Shown here: positions 17,197 through 26,194 of the stretch, one piece after another
Layout: the number at the start of each line of letters is the position of its first letter
Numbering within the stretch: position 1 is the stretch's first letter
From: Sphaerospermopsis aphanizomenoides BCCUSP55
GTDB lineage: Bacteria > Cyanobacteriota > Cyanobacteriia > Cyanobacteriales > Nostocaceae
Direction: 5' to 3'
DNA: 43,246 nt
Assembly: GCF_001586785.1 (NCBI RefSeq)
Contig: NZ_LUFH02000054.1
Span: 1 to 43,246 of the forward strand
The notes under the pieces: generated by a model
Seen by the model: only the letters and a program-made list of their open reading frames with translations
What the model was told of the DNA's origin: nothing
Database searches by the model: none
Program-made: the position numbers and the translations under genes

Positions 17197-18069
17197 CTAT
17201 AATTGGTTATCTGCTTCTATTTTCAAATCATAATTTTGACATTGGGCAATGAGTTTTTGTTTGATGAGCGATCGCACATTTTCCGGTGAGACTATTTCAC
17301 AGTCTTCCCCATAACGCAACACTTCCCGCACCAACCAAAAAGGGTTTGACACTTTTCTTACCACTTGACGCACTTCTCCTACAACTTCGTTACTGATGTC
17401 ATTGGGTTTTGCTTCATAAGCTTTCACCATTCCTCCATAAAAGTGTAAGTGTACTTTTAGGGTATCTAGCCCTTCTTGCCGCCACTGTCCGTTCACTGGG
17501 ACAACAACTTTGATTCTATCCAGACGTAAACAACGGTTATGTATTAGTTCTGGAAAGTCAGGTTTGACAATATCTTCAGTTTCATCACACCAAATATTTA
17601 AGTAAAAACGCTTCTCCTCAAAAGCAATTTCCCCATAACGCACTGTAAATGATAGGTCTGTTCCTTGAGAATTGGTATAGAGTAGGTGAAATGGTTGTTG
17701 ACTTTGGCGAAATTGATCTGCAAGTATGCGCCATGCTTCCGTCGGTTGGCTAACTTGTTGAAGTAGTAATTGACGCATCGGTGCTTCAAGTTGCCCGCGT
17801 TCAAGTAACAGACTAGAGACAGTTTGCGCTTGTTCAATAAAACCGGAATCCTTGAGTATTCCTATAGCTTGCTGGAGTGCGGTTACTTGTGTTGAGTTGA
17901 GGGTGAAAGGTTCACCGACTTCAAACTCTTTTTGGGCGATCGCTACAAGTAAACCAGAGATACTGGGAGACTTACCCCAGAAGATCCGCAATTTGCGGGC
18001 GATTTCTTCTAGTTGTTCCTTTGTGCCAGCCGGAATTGACAGTGTAATTGTTTCTTTTTTCCTAGACAT
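17197..18069 (-). CDS. WYL-domain transcriptional regulator linked to type I-D CRISPR
   Basis: The 290-residue protein starts with a ribbon-helix-helix-like DNA-binding segment (about 5-50; TITLSIPAGTKEQLEEIARK). A helical middle (about 58-115) and a WYL-type ligand domain (about 125-215; PFHLLYTNSQGTDLSFTVRY, KRFYLNIWCDE, RLDRIKVVVPV) follow, then a C-terminal WCX-like extension (NPFWLVREVLRYGEDCEIVSPENVR). In Synechocystis 6803 the WYL protein Sll7009, beside a type I-D locus, lowers crRNA levels. The same role is inferred here because this gene is divergent from the cas island. A perfect palindrome at 18076-18089 lies just before its start and could be its operator. Confidence 0.85.
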   Translation of the reverse strand: MSRKKETITLSIPAGTKEQLEEIARKLRIFWGKSPSISGLLVAIAQKEFEVGEPFTLNSTQVTALQQAIGILKDSGFIEQAQTVSSLLLERGQLEAPMRQLLLQQVSQPTEAWRILADQFRQSQQPFHLLYTNSQGTDLSFTVRYGEIAFEEKRFYLNIWCDETEDIVKPDFPELIHNRCLRLDRIKVVVPVNGQWRQEGLDTLKVHLHFYGGMVKAYEAKPNDISNEVVGEVRQVVRKVSNPFWLVREVLRYGEDCEIVSPENVRSLIKQKLIAQCQNYDLKIEADNQL

Positions 18070-18075
18070 TCACAA

Positions 18076-18089
18076 AATGTAATTACATT
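18076..18089. promoter_or_regulatory. 14-bp palindrome before the WYL gene (candidate operator)
   Basis: AATGTAATTACATT reads the same on both strands, seven bases upstream of the WYL start codon and just before the -35 box of the divergent promoter. Its half ATTACATT recurs at 19267-19274, between the toxin stop and cas10d. I infer a regulator site, possibly for the WYL/RHH protein. Confidence 0.5.
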
Positions 18090-18090
18090 A

Positions 18091-18131
18091 TTGACATATT
18101 GCTGATTTATAGTTATTGTATCTGTATACAA
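18091..18131 (+). promoter_or_regulatory. Candidate promoter with overlapping dyad for the CRISPR-side genes
   Basis: TTGACA (18091-18096), 17 bases, then TATTGT (18114-18119) make a plausible sigma-70-type promoter pointing toward the small winged-helix gene and the cas island. A dyad TTGTAT-CTGT-ATACAA (18116-18131) overlaps the -10 box, a position where a bound repressor would block initiation. Confidence 0.5.
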
Positions 18132-18179
18132 GGGGGATAAAAAACTTTTTAGGGTAAACCTACTGGGATACTTGTGTTT

Positions 18180-18407
18180 ATGAAAGACAACTTAGCTGAT
18201 CGTATGCTTGAAGTGATGTCAGATGCTTGCTGGCATTCTACAGAAGAGTTAGTAGAAAAGGTGAGTCATCGGTTTTCTGCAACTATGCACGTTCTCAAGA
18301 AACAAGGTTATCAGTTTGAAAAAAGACGTACTCACGGTCAAAAGTATGAGTATAGATTAGTAAAAGAGTCAAAAGCGATCGCTTCGCTCACTATAGGCAA
18401 CGCTTAA
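18180..18407 (+). CDS. Small winged-helix-like DNA-binding protein
   Basis: A 75-residue product from ATG at 18180 (a GTG six bases earlier is in frame). The sequence DNLADRMLEVMSDACWHSTEELVEKVSHRFSATMHVLKKQGY fits a small winged helix, with a helix-turn-helix over about 15-45 and a wing around YQFEKRRTHGQKYEYRL. The last ten codons and the stop come from GCGATCGC-TTCGCTC and following bases, a HIP1-containing repeat common in cyanobacteria, so the native C-terminus may have been replaced. It lies between the WYL gene and the toxin-antitoxin genes and may regulate one of them. I do not recognise a named family. Confidence 0.55.
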   Translation: MKDNLADRMLEVMSDACWHSTEELVEKVSHRFSATMHVLKKQGYQFEKRRTHGQKYEYRLVKESKAIASLTIGNA

Positions 18408-18466
18408 CAGGAATTTATTACATATTGGGGGTAGTTTCTCCTACTCCCATTTTCTAAAAATAATAG

Positions 18467-18618
<152 letters not shown>

Positions 18619-18657
18619 AGGATCTACACCAAAGATTTTTCACTAACTCAGTAAACC

Positions 18658-18909
18658 ATGAACGAACAAACATTACTAGAAAGAATCACATTTAACCCCC
18701 AAATTTTTGGCGGTAAACCAATCATTCGTGGTCGTCGTCTAGCTGTTGAACATATTTTAGGAATGTTAGCCGCAGGAGATACCATTGAAACTTTGTTAGA
18801 AGCTTATCCCTGGTTAGAAAGGGAAGATGTGCAAGCCTGTTTAATTTACGCACGGAGATTAGTTGGTCATGAACGAGTTGAACCTTTATTGATAGAGTCT
18901 CCAAGATGA
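18658..18909 (+). CDS. DUF433 family antitoxin
   Basis: The 83-residue protein has a complete DUF433 domain: RITFNPQIFGGKPIIRGRRLAVEHILGMLAAGDTIETLL, then EAYPWLEREDVQACLIYARRLV. DUF433 proteins are winged-helix-type VapB-like antitoxins usually paired with DUF5615 PIN-like proteins, which is the case here. Its TGA overlaps the toxin ATG by four bases (ATGA at 18906-18909), so translation is coupled. It likely neutralises the toxin and represses its own promoter, possibly through the inverted repeat at 18577-18618. Confidence 0.85.
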   Translation: MNEQTLLERITFNPQIFGGKPIIRGRRLAVEHILGMLAAGDTIETLLEAYPWLEREDVQACLIYARRLVGHERVEPLLIESPR

Positions 18910-19265
18910 AAATACTGCTAGATACTTGTATTAATGCTAGGGTGCTTAACGATTTACAAACGGCAGAATATGATGTGATTTGGTCTGGAGACTGGCCAAA
19001 AGATCCAGGTGATGAGGAAATATTAGCAACCGCCTATCGTGAAGGTAGGATTTTAGTCACCCTTGATAAAGATTTTGGAGAGTTAGCGATTCTGCGAGGA
19101 AATCCTCATTGTGGTATTTTGCGTTTAGTGAATCTCTCAACCAAAGAACAATCAATAGTTTGTTTACGGGTTCTTCAGCTTTACGGAAATGAATTATTTT
19201 CTGGCGCAATTGTCACTGCTGAATTAGATAGAGTCAGAATTAGACCACCTGAAAATAGATTTTGA
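18906..19265 (+). CDS. DUF5615 PIN-like toxin
   Basis: The 119-residue protein has the PIN-like acidic residues expected for DUF5615: D6 in KILLDTCIN, the acidic run PGDEEILATAYREGR, and DKDFGELA near residue 57. Family members are predicted ribonucleases of VapC-like type. The gene overlaps the DUF433 antitoxin by four bases and ends 28 bases before cas10d on the same strand, so cas transcription may read through it. An addiction role for the CRISPR island is an inference. Confidence 0.85.
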   Translation: MKILLDTCINARVLNDLQTAEYDVIWSGDWPKDPGDEEILATAYREGRILVTLDKDFGELAILRGNPHCGILRLVNLSTKEQSIVCLRVLQLYGNELFSGAIVTAELDRVRIRPPENRF

Positions 19266-19293
19266 AATTACATTACAATTTCCATCCTTTAAT

Positions 19294-21975
19294 ATGATTA
19301 AACGCGGTAGGCTTTTAAATCGTCCTCCCATATCATTGGAAGAACGTTATTTTAGCGAAATTCGTCCCCAGCTTTATGAAAATCATGCACATCATCATCA
19401 ATATGGTGTGAGAAAGGGTACAACCCTTGCAGAACATTTAGACTCTGCTTGTCAATTTATTTTGACAGTCAGCCACATAGCACAAGTACCAGAAGATAAA
19501 CGACCTTTATTATTAGCTGCAACTGCTGTTCATGACCTTAATAAATTAGATCCTCAAGAACGAAAAGTCAAAACCTTAGCTAGAGATAAAGACTTTTTAA
19601 AAGAAGAATTAAAAAAGGCTTGTGTTCTGAGCTTTGTATCCACTGAGGATGATTTAGAATTAGTCAGAAGACTAATTGAACGCCATTCAGGTCATAATGT
19701 TAGCGATGGTGCTAGATTTTTACCAGAAGACCCAAATATTGAACGTTGGGCGGCTATGCTTACTGCTGCTGACTTGTTTGATTTAGGTATTCCAGATGAG
19801 CTAAGATTTCGCAAAATAGAAACAGAATTAACCGTTGCTTTTAGCAGAAAATGTAATCTTTTCAGAGTGCGTTTATCAGAAGATAAAGGTTATATTACAT
19901 CTCTGTTATTGGGTTCTTGTGAAGAAGTTTTACAAAAGTATGGCTTTCATCCAATCGCAATTTTTCCAGATAGTGAACTGTTTGAAGGGTCAAATTTACC
20001 AAATGTAGATTTAACAAAAGAAATCGCTGCTGTTTGGCAAAGTAAAATTGATCAAGTTTTTGGTAATAATATTGAAAAACTTGTCAGACCTACTAAAGAT
20101 GGTATCAAAGTTACTCATCAGGCTATTCAACAAAATGTTGATGAAGTTTTGATAAATGTTCAGGCTCTTTTAGAAAAGAAAAAGGCTGGTTATAAATTAG
20201 ATAAAATTGCTAAAGATGTAACAAAATGGGGTGAAAATGCTGGTGAAGAAGCACTAAAAAAAGCTGTTGAACTAGGATTATTACCTGTAAGTAATGCAGA
20301 AGAATTTGCTATATCTGAAGGTTTGAAAGCAGTTTATCTGAGTTATAGAGAAGCAGGTTTAAATCCTAAAGAAGTTTGGGATAAAATCGCTCATCATACT
20401 GGAATTTCTGAACATCAACGTCTTGCACTTGAACCATTTAATGGTCAGTATGGACGACCTTTATTTGCAGCAAAAGCCGCTATTAATGGCATTGAAGGTA
20501 TTAACGAAGCTCTCAAAGAGTCTTTTCAATTAAGAAATAATAGTACGGAAACTTCTGAAGAAATAGAAGTATCTGAAGAAATGATTTTAGCAGTTAACAG
20601 AATGGTAAATTTACCTTTTGCTAATCAGCTAATTGGAATTAATGATTTAAGTTCCTATGTAGAAGCTAATCCTAGACAAAGATGTTCTTTAGGTTCTACA
20701 TCCAGTGACATAGATGAATTAATTTCCGCAAATATGCCTCCTGGAACAAAAGTACAGGCTTTTTCTAATCGTTTACCAGGTGGTATTAGTGCCGAACCAA
20801 AAAGACAAGCAGATTCTATTGCTGCTTTAGCTTATCAACTAATGACAGTGGGTGCTAATTTTCCTAAAGTTAGCAAACAAGAACCTCTTTATTTACATTT
20901 AGCATTACCAAAAGGTTCTGCACCCGAACTTTTGAGAATTTGGCGCGAACTGTTAAAAAAACTGGCTGCAACAAATACTGAAGGTGGTACTGTTACAGTT
21001 GATCAATTGCAACTTTATAGAGATAACAAACTTGAATTTAAAGCTAATAAGGTAGTTGGGGCAGCATTACCTAAACGACCGGATTTTATTCATACATCTG
21101 TGATTATTCCTTTAGTTTGGGGAGATGTTAATGCTTCTTTAGCTTTACTAAAATCACTGAGATTAGGATTAGAAATATCTTTATCTTTAGATATTGGTTT
21201 TCCTTTTACTTTAAGCAGCAATATGGAGGTAGATTTATTTGATGATGTGTATGGCAGAGTTGAAGGTATTCCTGCTGCACTGCAACCTTTACTGGGAAAT
21301 GGACAATATGATCAAAGTCAGGATGCAGAAAAAATTCTTGAAAGATTACGTTGTCTTGGAGAATTAGCAATATCTGTTGCTAGTATTCAAAAATCTGATG
21401 ATTGTTTATATGATTTGGCTCGTACTTGTGATAGACCAATTGAACTTTACTTTGTTTTGTTACGTTGGATTTTACGAGAACAAGATGAACCAAATTTGAG
21501 TGTTATTTGGAGTCGAATTTGTCAACCTTTAAATACATTAATGGAGAGCCTTATGCCTAATGATAATTCACTGCTGACTAAGTATTTGAAAGAAGCTGCT
21601 CAAATAGCAGCAGAAGCGAACCTCAAGGGAAGTTCTTTCAAACGTACATCTTTGACAGAACCATTTACTGCTTTTACTTCAGCAGTTCGTTCACATAAAC
21701 CTTATATGGATTTAGAGTTTATGTTTGCAGCTTTAGCCCAAAAATATCATAATCGCCTAGACCGTATCCGTGAATATAGAGTAGGTGCAACAAAACATGA
21801 ACAAGTGAAGGAGTATTACGAAGTTTTGAAAAAGCTTTATCAAGAAATTTACCAAGGTCGTCCTGAAAAACTTCTATCTGATCAAAGAAATCTTGAAGCT
21901 GCATATTTATTTTTTTGGCAAGAGGCATATCAGCAGCTACCAAAAAATAAATCTGAAGATGATTCTGAAGATTGA
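19294..21975 (+). CDS. cas10d: Cas10d (Csc3), large subunit of type I-D effector with HD nuclease
   Basis: The 893-residue protein has an N-terminal HD nuclease domain: H48 in LAEHLDSA, H80-D81 in TAVHDLNK, H131/H134 in ERHSGHN and D160 in TAADLFDLG. In type I-D the HD nuclease sits on Cas10d and not on Cas3, and the helicase gene at 23834 indeed lacks it. The rest matches Csc3-type Cas10d, with no GGDD cyclase motif seen. It is the first gene of the cas run cas10d-csc2-csc1-cas3'-cas6-cas4-cas1-cas2. No strong ribosome binding site precedes the ATG at 19294. The full length and intact motifs suggest a working protein. Confidence 0.93.
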   Translation: MIKRGRLLNRPPISLEERYFSEIRPQLYENHAHHHQYGVRKGTTLAEHLDSACQFILTVSHIAQVPEDKRPLLLAATAVHDLNKLDPQERKVKTLARDKDFLKEELKKACVLSFVSTEDDLELVRRLIERHSGHNVSDGARFLPEDPNIERWAAMLTAADLFDLGIPDELRFRKIETELTVAFSRKCNLFRVRLSEDKGYITSLLLGSCEEVLQKYGFHPIAIFPDSELFEGSNLPNVDLTKEIAAVWQSKIDQVFGNNIEKLVRPTKDGIKVTHQAIQQNVDEVLINVQALLEKKKAGYKLDKIAKDVTKWGENAGEEALKKAVELGLLPVSNAEEFAISEGLKAVYLSYREAGLNPKEVWDKIAHHTGISEHQRLALEPFNGQYGRPLFAAKAAINGIEGINEALKESFQLRNNSTETSEEIEVSEEMILAVNRMVNLPFANQLIGINDLSSYVEANPRQRCSLGSTSSDIDELISANMPPGTKVQAFSNRLPGGISAEPKRQADSIAALAYQLMTVGANFPKVSKQEPLYLHLALPKGSAPELLRIWRELLKKLAATNTEGGTVTVDQLQLYRDNKLEFKANKVVGAALPKRPDFIHTSVIIPLVWGDVNASLALLKSLRLGLEISLSLDIGFPFTLSSNMEVDLFDDVYGRVEGIPAALQPLLGNGQYDQSQDAEKILERLRCLGELAISVASIQKSDDCLYDLARTCDRPIELYFVLLRWILREQDEPNLSVIWSRICQPLNTLMESLMPNDNSLLTKYLKEAAQIAAEANLKGSSFKRTSLTEPFTAFTSAVRSHKPYMDLEFMFAALAQKYHNRLDRIREYRVGATKHEQVKEYYEVLKKLYQEIYQGRPEKLLSDQRNLEAAYLFFWQEAYQQLPKNKSEDDSED

Positions 21976-22011
21976 TAAATACAAACAAAATTAATTCATT
22001 AGGAGATAATT

Positions 22012-23064
22012 ATGTCACTTGAAAAACTTAACAAAGTTCTTGCTGCTGGTTACGAAAACTTTCCCAAAGGTCGATTTATTTCTCTAGTAATTTTGAGAAC
22101 AACTCATTCTGAAACAATATTTCGTACAGAAGGTTCTGGTGAACCAATGTCTAGCGAGTTTGTACAAGCTGGATTAACTGATGAAACTATTATTCCTCGT
22201 TTGGTAATGACTAAACGCAAACAAATAGCTCCCGAACGTAGATATGGACGCGAATTTTTACGATCACATAATCTTCTATACACAAAAACAGTTAAGGATC
22301 AGGGAGAGGTTGTTTGTTCATTGAATACAAATAAACCATGTGAAATGTGTATAGATTGTTTCCTTTATGGCTTTGCTGCTGGTGGTGGTGGCGCGCAGAA
22401 AAGTCGTATTTGGACTGAAGATGCTTTTAGTGTTTTACCTGCTAACGATATTTTAGGAACTCGCACTATTAACGCCATCTACGAAAATGGCACAATGAGG
22501 TTAAAACGAGAAGAAGATACAAAAGCATCACAATCTCTTGTACCAGATGGTGAATACATCAAACCAGGAGTTCATTTTTTAGATGTTGTCACCCTCAAAG
22601 ATGTAACTGCTGATGAACTGCGGTACATTGTTGGAAATATTCTTTTTACCAGTCGTTATGGTGCAGTTTCCAGTCGTGTAGGAAGAATGGAAAATCAAAT
22701 ATTAGGTGTTTTTGGCAGTATTACCGAATTACCTAGCTCTTTGGAACTTGTACAAGCTACCTATGATGCTTTAGGTGAACCTTTAGAACATCCTTTAAAT
22801 ATTAATCGAGTCATTGCAGCAACCAAGCAAGTCATTACAAATTGGCAAAACAGAAGAGGGGTTTCTGTGCAATTATCTGATGAAGAATTAGCCAATTTAA
22901 TTACTGATGTAGAAACCAATTGGTCAGAAGCAGAACGTGATACTTTTCTCAAACGTTTAAGTCAATCCTATGAACCTTTCCGTCAAGTAGCACCTGAAAA
23001 AAACAAAGATAAAGGTAAAGGTAAAGGTAAAAACAAAAATACTCAAGTTGAAGTAGAGAGTTAA
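22012..23064 (+). CDS. csc2: Csc2 (Cas7d), backbone subunit of the type I-D complex
   Basis: The 350-residue protein matches Csc2/Cas7d, the repeated subunit that coats the crRNA and target strand. Features are the early KGRFISLVILRTTHSETIFRTEG, a Cys cluster (CSLNTNKPCEMCIDC at about 102-116) that may hold zinc, and the Gly-rich loop GFAAGGGGAQKSR. AGGAGA lies eight bases before the ATG. The C-terminus ends in a charged tail built from a tandem AAAGGT hexanucleotide around 23010-23035 (KDKGKGKGKNKN), which looks like a recent slippage expansion. It follows cas10d by 36 bases and precedes csc1 by 3 bases. Confidence 0.93.
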   Translation: MSLEKLNKVLAAGYENFPKGRFISLVILRTTHSETIFRTEGSGEPMSSEFVQAGLTDETIIPRLVMTKRKQIAPERRYGREFLRSHNLLYTKTVKDQGEVVCSLNTNKPCEMCIDCFLYGFAAGGGGAQKSRIWTEDAFSVLPANDILGTRTINAIYENGTMRLKREEDTKASQSLVPDGEYIKPGVHFLDVVTLKDVTADELRYIVGNILFTSRYGAVSSRVGRMENQILGVFGSITELPSSLELVQATYDALGEPLEHPLNINRVIAATKQVITNWQNRRGVSVQLSDEELANLITDVETNWSEAERDTFLKRLSQSYEPFRQVAPEKNKDKGKGKGKNKNTQVEVES

Positions 23065-23067
23065 ATT

Positions 23068-23841
23068 ATGTCAACAATTCCTTTTTCACAGGCAAAACTT
23101 ATTGAATTAAACTGTCTTGAACCAGTCTTTTTTGCCTCTAGGGAGTTGTCTGATACCTATTACACTGAGGGGTTACTTGGGAATTATGCTTTAACCTATG
23201 CTTTAGGTTGGGTAAATTCCCCCTATCGTCTCCAAGGTCAGGCTACAGGACGACCAACCTACAAAGAAGATTTTCAAACAATAGCCCAATCTTGCTACAT
23301 TTTACCAGCTTCACCAATAGGCAGAGTTACATTTAGATTTGAAAGATTTAACGCTCTTTCTGATGCTTATTGGTACACCATGACTAATAACCGTGTAGCA
23401 ACTGCCAGAGAAGATTTACCATTACAACGTCAATTACAACTTCAAAGCAAGGGCAAACCCAATTCATTTAGGGCAAGTAATTTTCCTCAAACTGGAAGAT
23501 TACGCATGATTGAAAGAGGTAATAAATTTCAAACATTAGTATTTGGAAATCAACCATTACCAGATTATATTCGCCTGGGAAAATTCGCTAGTAAAGTTAA
23601 AGTGAAGGTCTTAAAAGAGTTTCCTATAACTTTACTCCCAGAAGGCGAATATAAAAGTCAATTTTATCTAAACGTCGCTGATTTACCAACACAAATAGAA
23701 GTATTTGCTTTTGATTTAATCTCTATACCTCCTGCACCGATATTAAAAAATCTTCATTTTCGAGGTGCAGCTTGGCAAATTGGAGAAATGATTGTACCCG
23801 CAGGTTTACATTATTGTGGTAGAGAAAACAGAAATGAGTAA
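23068..23841 (+). CDS. csc1: Csc1 (Cas5d), type I-D effector subunit
   Basis: The 257-residue protein is recognised as Csc1, the Cas5-like subunit that caps the 5' handle of crRNA. The start has the family-like LNCLEPVFFASRELSDTYYTEGLLGNYALTYALGW. Later parts (SPIGRVTFRFERFNALSD; NFPQTGRLRMIERGNKF; LGKFASKVKVKV) also match. It starts three bases after csc2 and overlaps the helicase gene by eight bases (ATG at 23834, TAA at 23839-23841). Tight packing indicates one transcript. Nothing is truncated. Confidence 0.92.
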   Translation: MSTIPFSQAKLIELNCLEPVFFASRELSDTYYTEGLLGNYALTYALGWVNSPYRLQGQATGRPTYKEDFQTIAQSCYILPASPIGRVTFRFERFNALSDAYWYTMTNNRVATAREDLPLQRQLQLQSKGKPNSFRASNFPQTGRLRMIERGNKFQTLVFGNQPLPDYIRLGKFASKVKVKVLKEFPITLLPEGEYKSQFYLNVADLPTQIEVFAFDLISIPPAPILKNLHFRGAAWQIGEMIVPAGLHYCGRENRNE

Positions 23842-26116
23842 TCAAAAATTAGTTATCAGGTTAGAAAATCGGAGCATTTCAGCTTGTGCATCTCCACCAA
23901 GTGAATTATCTTTCATGGGTCAGAAACCACTACAACATCAAATTGATGTGTTTGAAAAATCAAAAGATGCCGATATTATCCTTGATTTAGCACCCACTGG
24001 AACAGGTAAAACTAAAGCAGGACTAACAGTTTTATTGCATCAACCTACAAAAAGTGCTGTTTATATTGCTCCAACTAATGCTTTAATTGAACAACAAACA
24101 GAAGCAGCAAAAAAATTTGTTAAAGATGCCAATTTACCTCATGTTGTTAAATCAGCTTCGGCTAAGGATATTAAAAGTTGGCCTAGTGATAAAGTTGGCA
24201 ATCGTCCAGGAGAAAAGCTATATAATGTTTTGCGGAATCCAGCAACAGTTTTTAGTGATGTCAGTGCTAATACACCGATTCTGCTAGTAACTAACCCTGA
24301 TATTTTTTACTACGCAACTTTTTTTGCATACAACAGGTTAGATAAAGGTAATATTGCTAGTGGATTTTACACTAAATTCTCTACAGTCATCTTTGATGAA
24401 TTTCATCTTTATGATGCTAAACAGCTAGTAGGGATGTTGTTTTACCTTGCTTATTCTCACGTTTTTAAATTTTTCCAGCATGGACGGAAAGTAGTATTAT
24501 TGACAGCAACACCTGAACCAGCTTGTGAATTAGCATTAGAAAATTTACAAAATGCAGGTGTGAGAATAGCAAAAATTGATGGAGAAGCAAATAATGGTCA
24601 GCTTTTACCGTCACAAACAGCAGTTTATTTAGAATTACGACCTAACCCAGATAGTAAAGAAGAATGGATAACAGAAATAGCAGCAGAAGTTGTTCAACGT
24701 TTTCAAGAAAAACCAAATGAAAATGGTGCAGTAATTCTTGATTCCCTTGATAATATTAATCTTCTTAAAAAGGAGTTAGACAAGCAAGGTCTGAATAATT
24801 TTATAGGACGTATCACAGGACCCGCACCGAAAAAAGATAGACATAGTGCTATGCAACGTCAAATTATTTTAGCAACTAGCACTGTAGATGTAGGATTCAA
24901 TTTTGAAAGAACTCCTCAACCCACACGACAAAATTTAGACTGGTTGATTTTTTCAGCACGCGATCGCTCGGCATTTTGGCAGAGAATAGGTAGAGTAGGC
25001 CGTGTTTTAGGTAAATCTGAAACTAATATTGATTCAGAAGCTATTGCTTACTTACCTGCTGAAGCTTGGGAACAAGATATAACTTCTCTTGATACCACTG
25101 GTGGACGTGCAGCACTAAAAGAGATGTTAGATAAACTTCCCTGTTTAGATAAACCTTTTCTAAAAGCTTATTGGCATTCAGAAGCATCACTTGAAATAGC
25201 ACGTCCTTTATTAGAATTGGAAGAATTACTTGATAAAATACCTGGTGCTGAATTAATTCCCAAACTGTTTGATACATTAAAAACAATTTTTGAAAGTAAA
25301 CGGACTTGGGAAAAATGCCGCTACAGAATGAAAGTTTTACGAGGTGCAGAAGCTATTGCTGAAAAAACTATCCAAGAAATTAAAAAAGATTGGATAAGAA
25401 TTAAAGGTCGTCAAGCTTTTATTAAAAGATTTATCGAAGTAACATCACCTGAAGAATGGAATGATTTACAAGCTGGATTTACAACCATAGAAAAATATGA
25501 GGATGAGTTTAGAAAGCGAGATGATATACTGGCTGATTTAAAAGTATTTGCTGAAATATTCAGTACCAGCTATGCACCTTTATTTAGTTTCCGCTATAGC
25601 TTATTTGATACTCTTCCGATTCGAGATCCGCATGGATTTATTTTAGATGAATCTGAAGAAACACAATTAGATCCTTTTCACTTATTGCGGTATTATGAAT
25701 TTTTCCAAAACGGTGAAGTTATAGAAATCCAAAGTCGTGCTAAGGAAATCTATAACATCAGTTTTAGAATGCGTTACCCTGATAGCAAACAAGAGTTTGT
25801 TAATACAGAACTAAATAAATTAACAGCTTTTACAAATTGTCAAGTTGTTCGCAGTATTGGAGATGCAGTCAGACCAACACCTGCATTACAAATGTTATCA
25901 AAATATCTATTACCAGGAGTAATTATTTGTCCAATAACTAATGCTGCTGTTATTTTTCAATTACGTAAACAAGGAATAATTTCCTATCCTATAACTATTG
26001 TTTGTAATGATGGAGAAAAAGAATATCAATTTTTAACAGGTTTATCAGGTATCTTAACAATTGCCATGAAGTTTAAACAGTTACAACTTCCAGATGATGA
26101 AGTTTTGATTGCTTAA
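23834..26116 (+). CDS. cas3: Cas3' helicase of type I-D (no HD domain)
   Basis: I chose ATG at 23834, giving 760 residues; an in-frame TTG at 23792 would lie deep in csc1. Superfamily 2 helicase motifs are intact: Walker A APTGTGKT (53-60), DEFH (188-191), LLTATP, and QRIGRVGR (motif VI) with the upstream TSTVDVGFNFER. No HD nuclease is present, consistent with nuclease placement on Cas10d. It should unwind target DNA in the 3'-5' direction after recruitment by the I-D complex. It overlaps csc1 by eight bases. A C-rich hairpin and a MITE-like element follow on either side of cas6. Confidence 0.93.
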   Translation: MSNQKLVIRLENRSISACASPPSELSFMGQKPLQHQIDVFEKSKDADIILDLAPTGTGKTKAGLTVLLHQPTKSAVYIAPTNALIEQQTEAAKKFVKDANLPHVVKSASAKDIKSWPSDKVGNRPGEKLYNVLRNPATVFSDVSANTPILLVTNPDIFYYATFFAYNRLDKGNIASGFYTKFSTVIFDEFHLYDAKQLVGMLFYLAYSHVFKFFQHGRKVVLLTATPEPACELALENLQNAGVRIAKIDGEANNGQLLPSQTAVYLELRPNPDSKEEWITEIAAEVVQRFQEKPNENGAVILDSLDNINLLKKELDKQGLNNFIGRITGPAPKKDRHSAMQRQIILATSTVDVGFNFERTPQPTRQNLDWLIFSARDRSAFWQRIGRVGRVLGKSETNIDSEAIAYLPAEAWEQDITSLDTTGGRAALKEMLDKLPCLDKPFLKAYWHSEASLEIARPLLELEELLDKIPGAELIPKLFDTLKTIFESKRTWEKCRYRMKVLRGAEAIAEKTIQEIKKDWIRIKGRQAFIKRFIEVTSPEEWNDLQAGFTTIEKYEDEFRKRDDILADLKVFAEIFSTSYAPLFSFRYSLFDTLPIRDPHGFILDESEETQLDPFHLLRYYEFFQNGEVIEIQSRAKEIYNISFRMRYPDSKQEFVNTELNKLTAFTNCQVVRSIGDAVRPTPALQMLSKYLLPGVIICPITNAAVIFQLRKQGIISYPITIVCNDGEKEYQFLTGLSGILTIAMKFKQLQLPDDEVLIA

Positions 26117-26147
26117 TTCCCAATTTTAAAATTTCAGATCCCCCCAA

Positions 26148-26166
26148 CCCCCCTTTTTAAGGGGGG
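26148..26166. repeat. C6/G6 hairpin between cas3' and cas6
   Basis: CCCCCCTT (26148-26155), loop TTT, AAGGGGGG (26159-26166). It is preceded by another C-run and followed by CTTTTAAAAA. The same type of element sits after the gene at 529. It could act as a weak terminator or mRNA stabiliser inside the cas operon. Confidence 0.5.
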
Positions 26167-26194
26167 CTTTTAAAAATTCCTAACCATCAATAAT

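Noticed and set aside
23792-23833. A TTG start for cas3' inside csc1
   Set aside because: It would overlap csc1 by 50 bases with a repeat-free but non-homologous leader; ATG 23834 gives the usual compact overlap.
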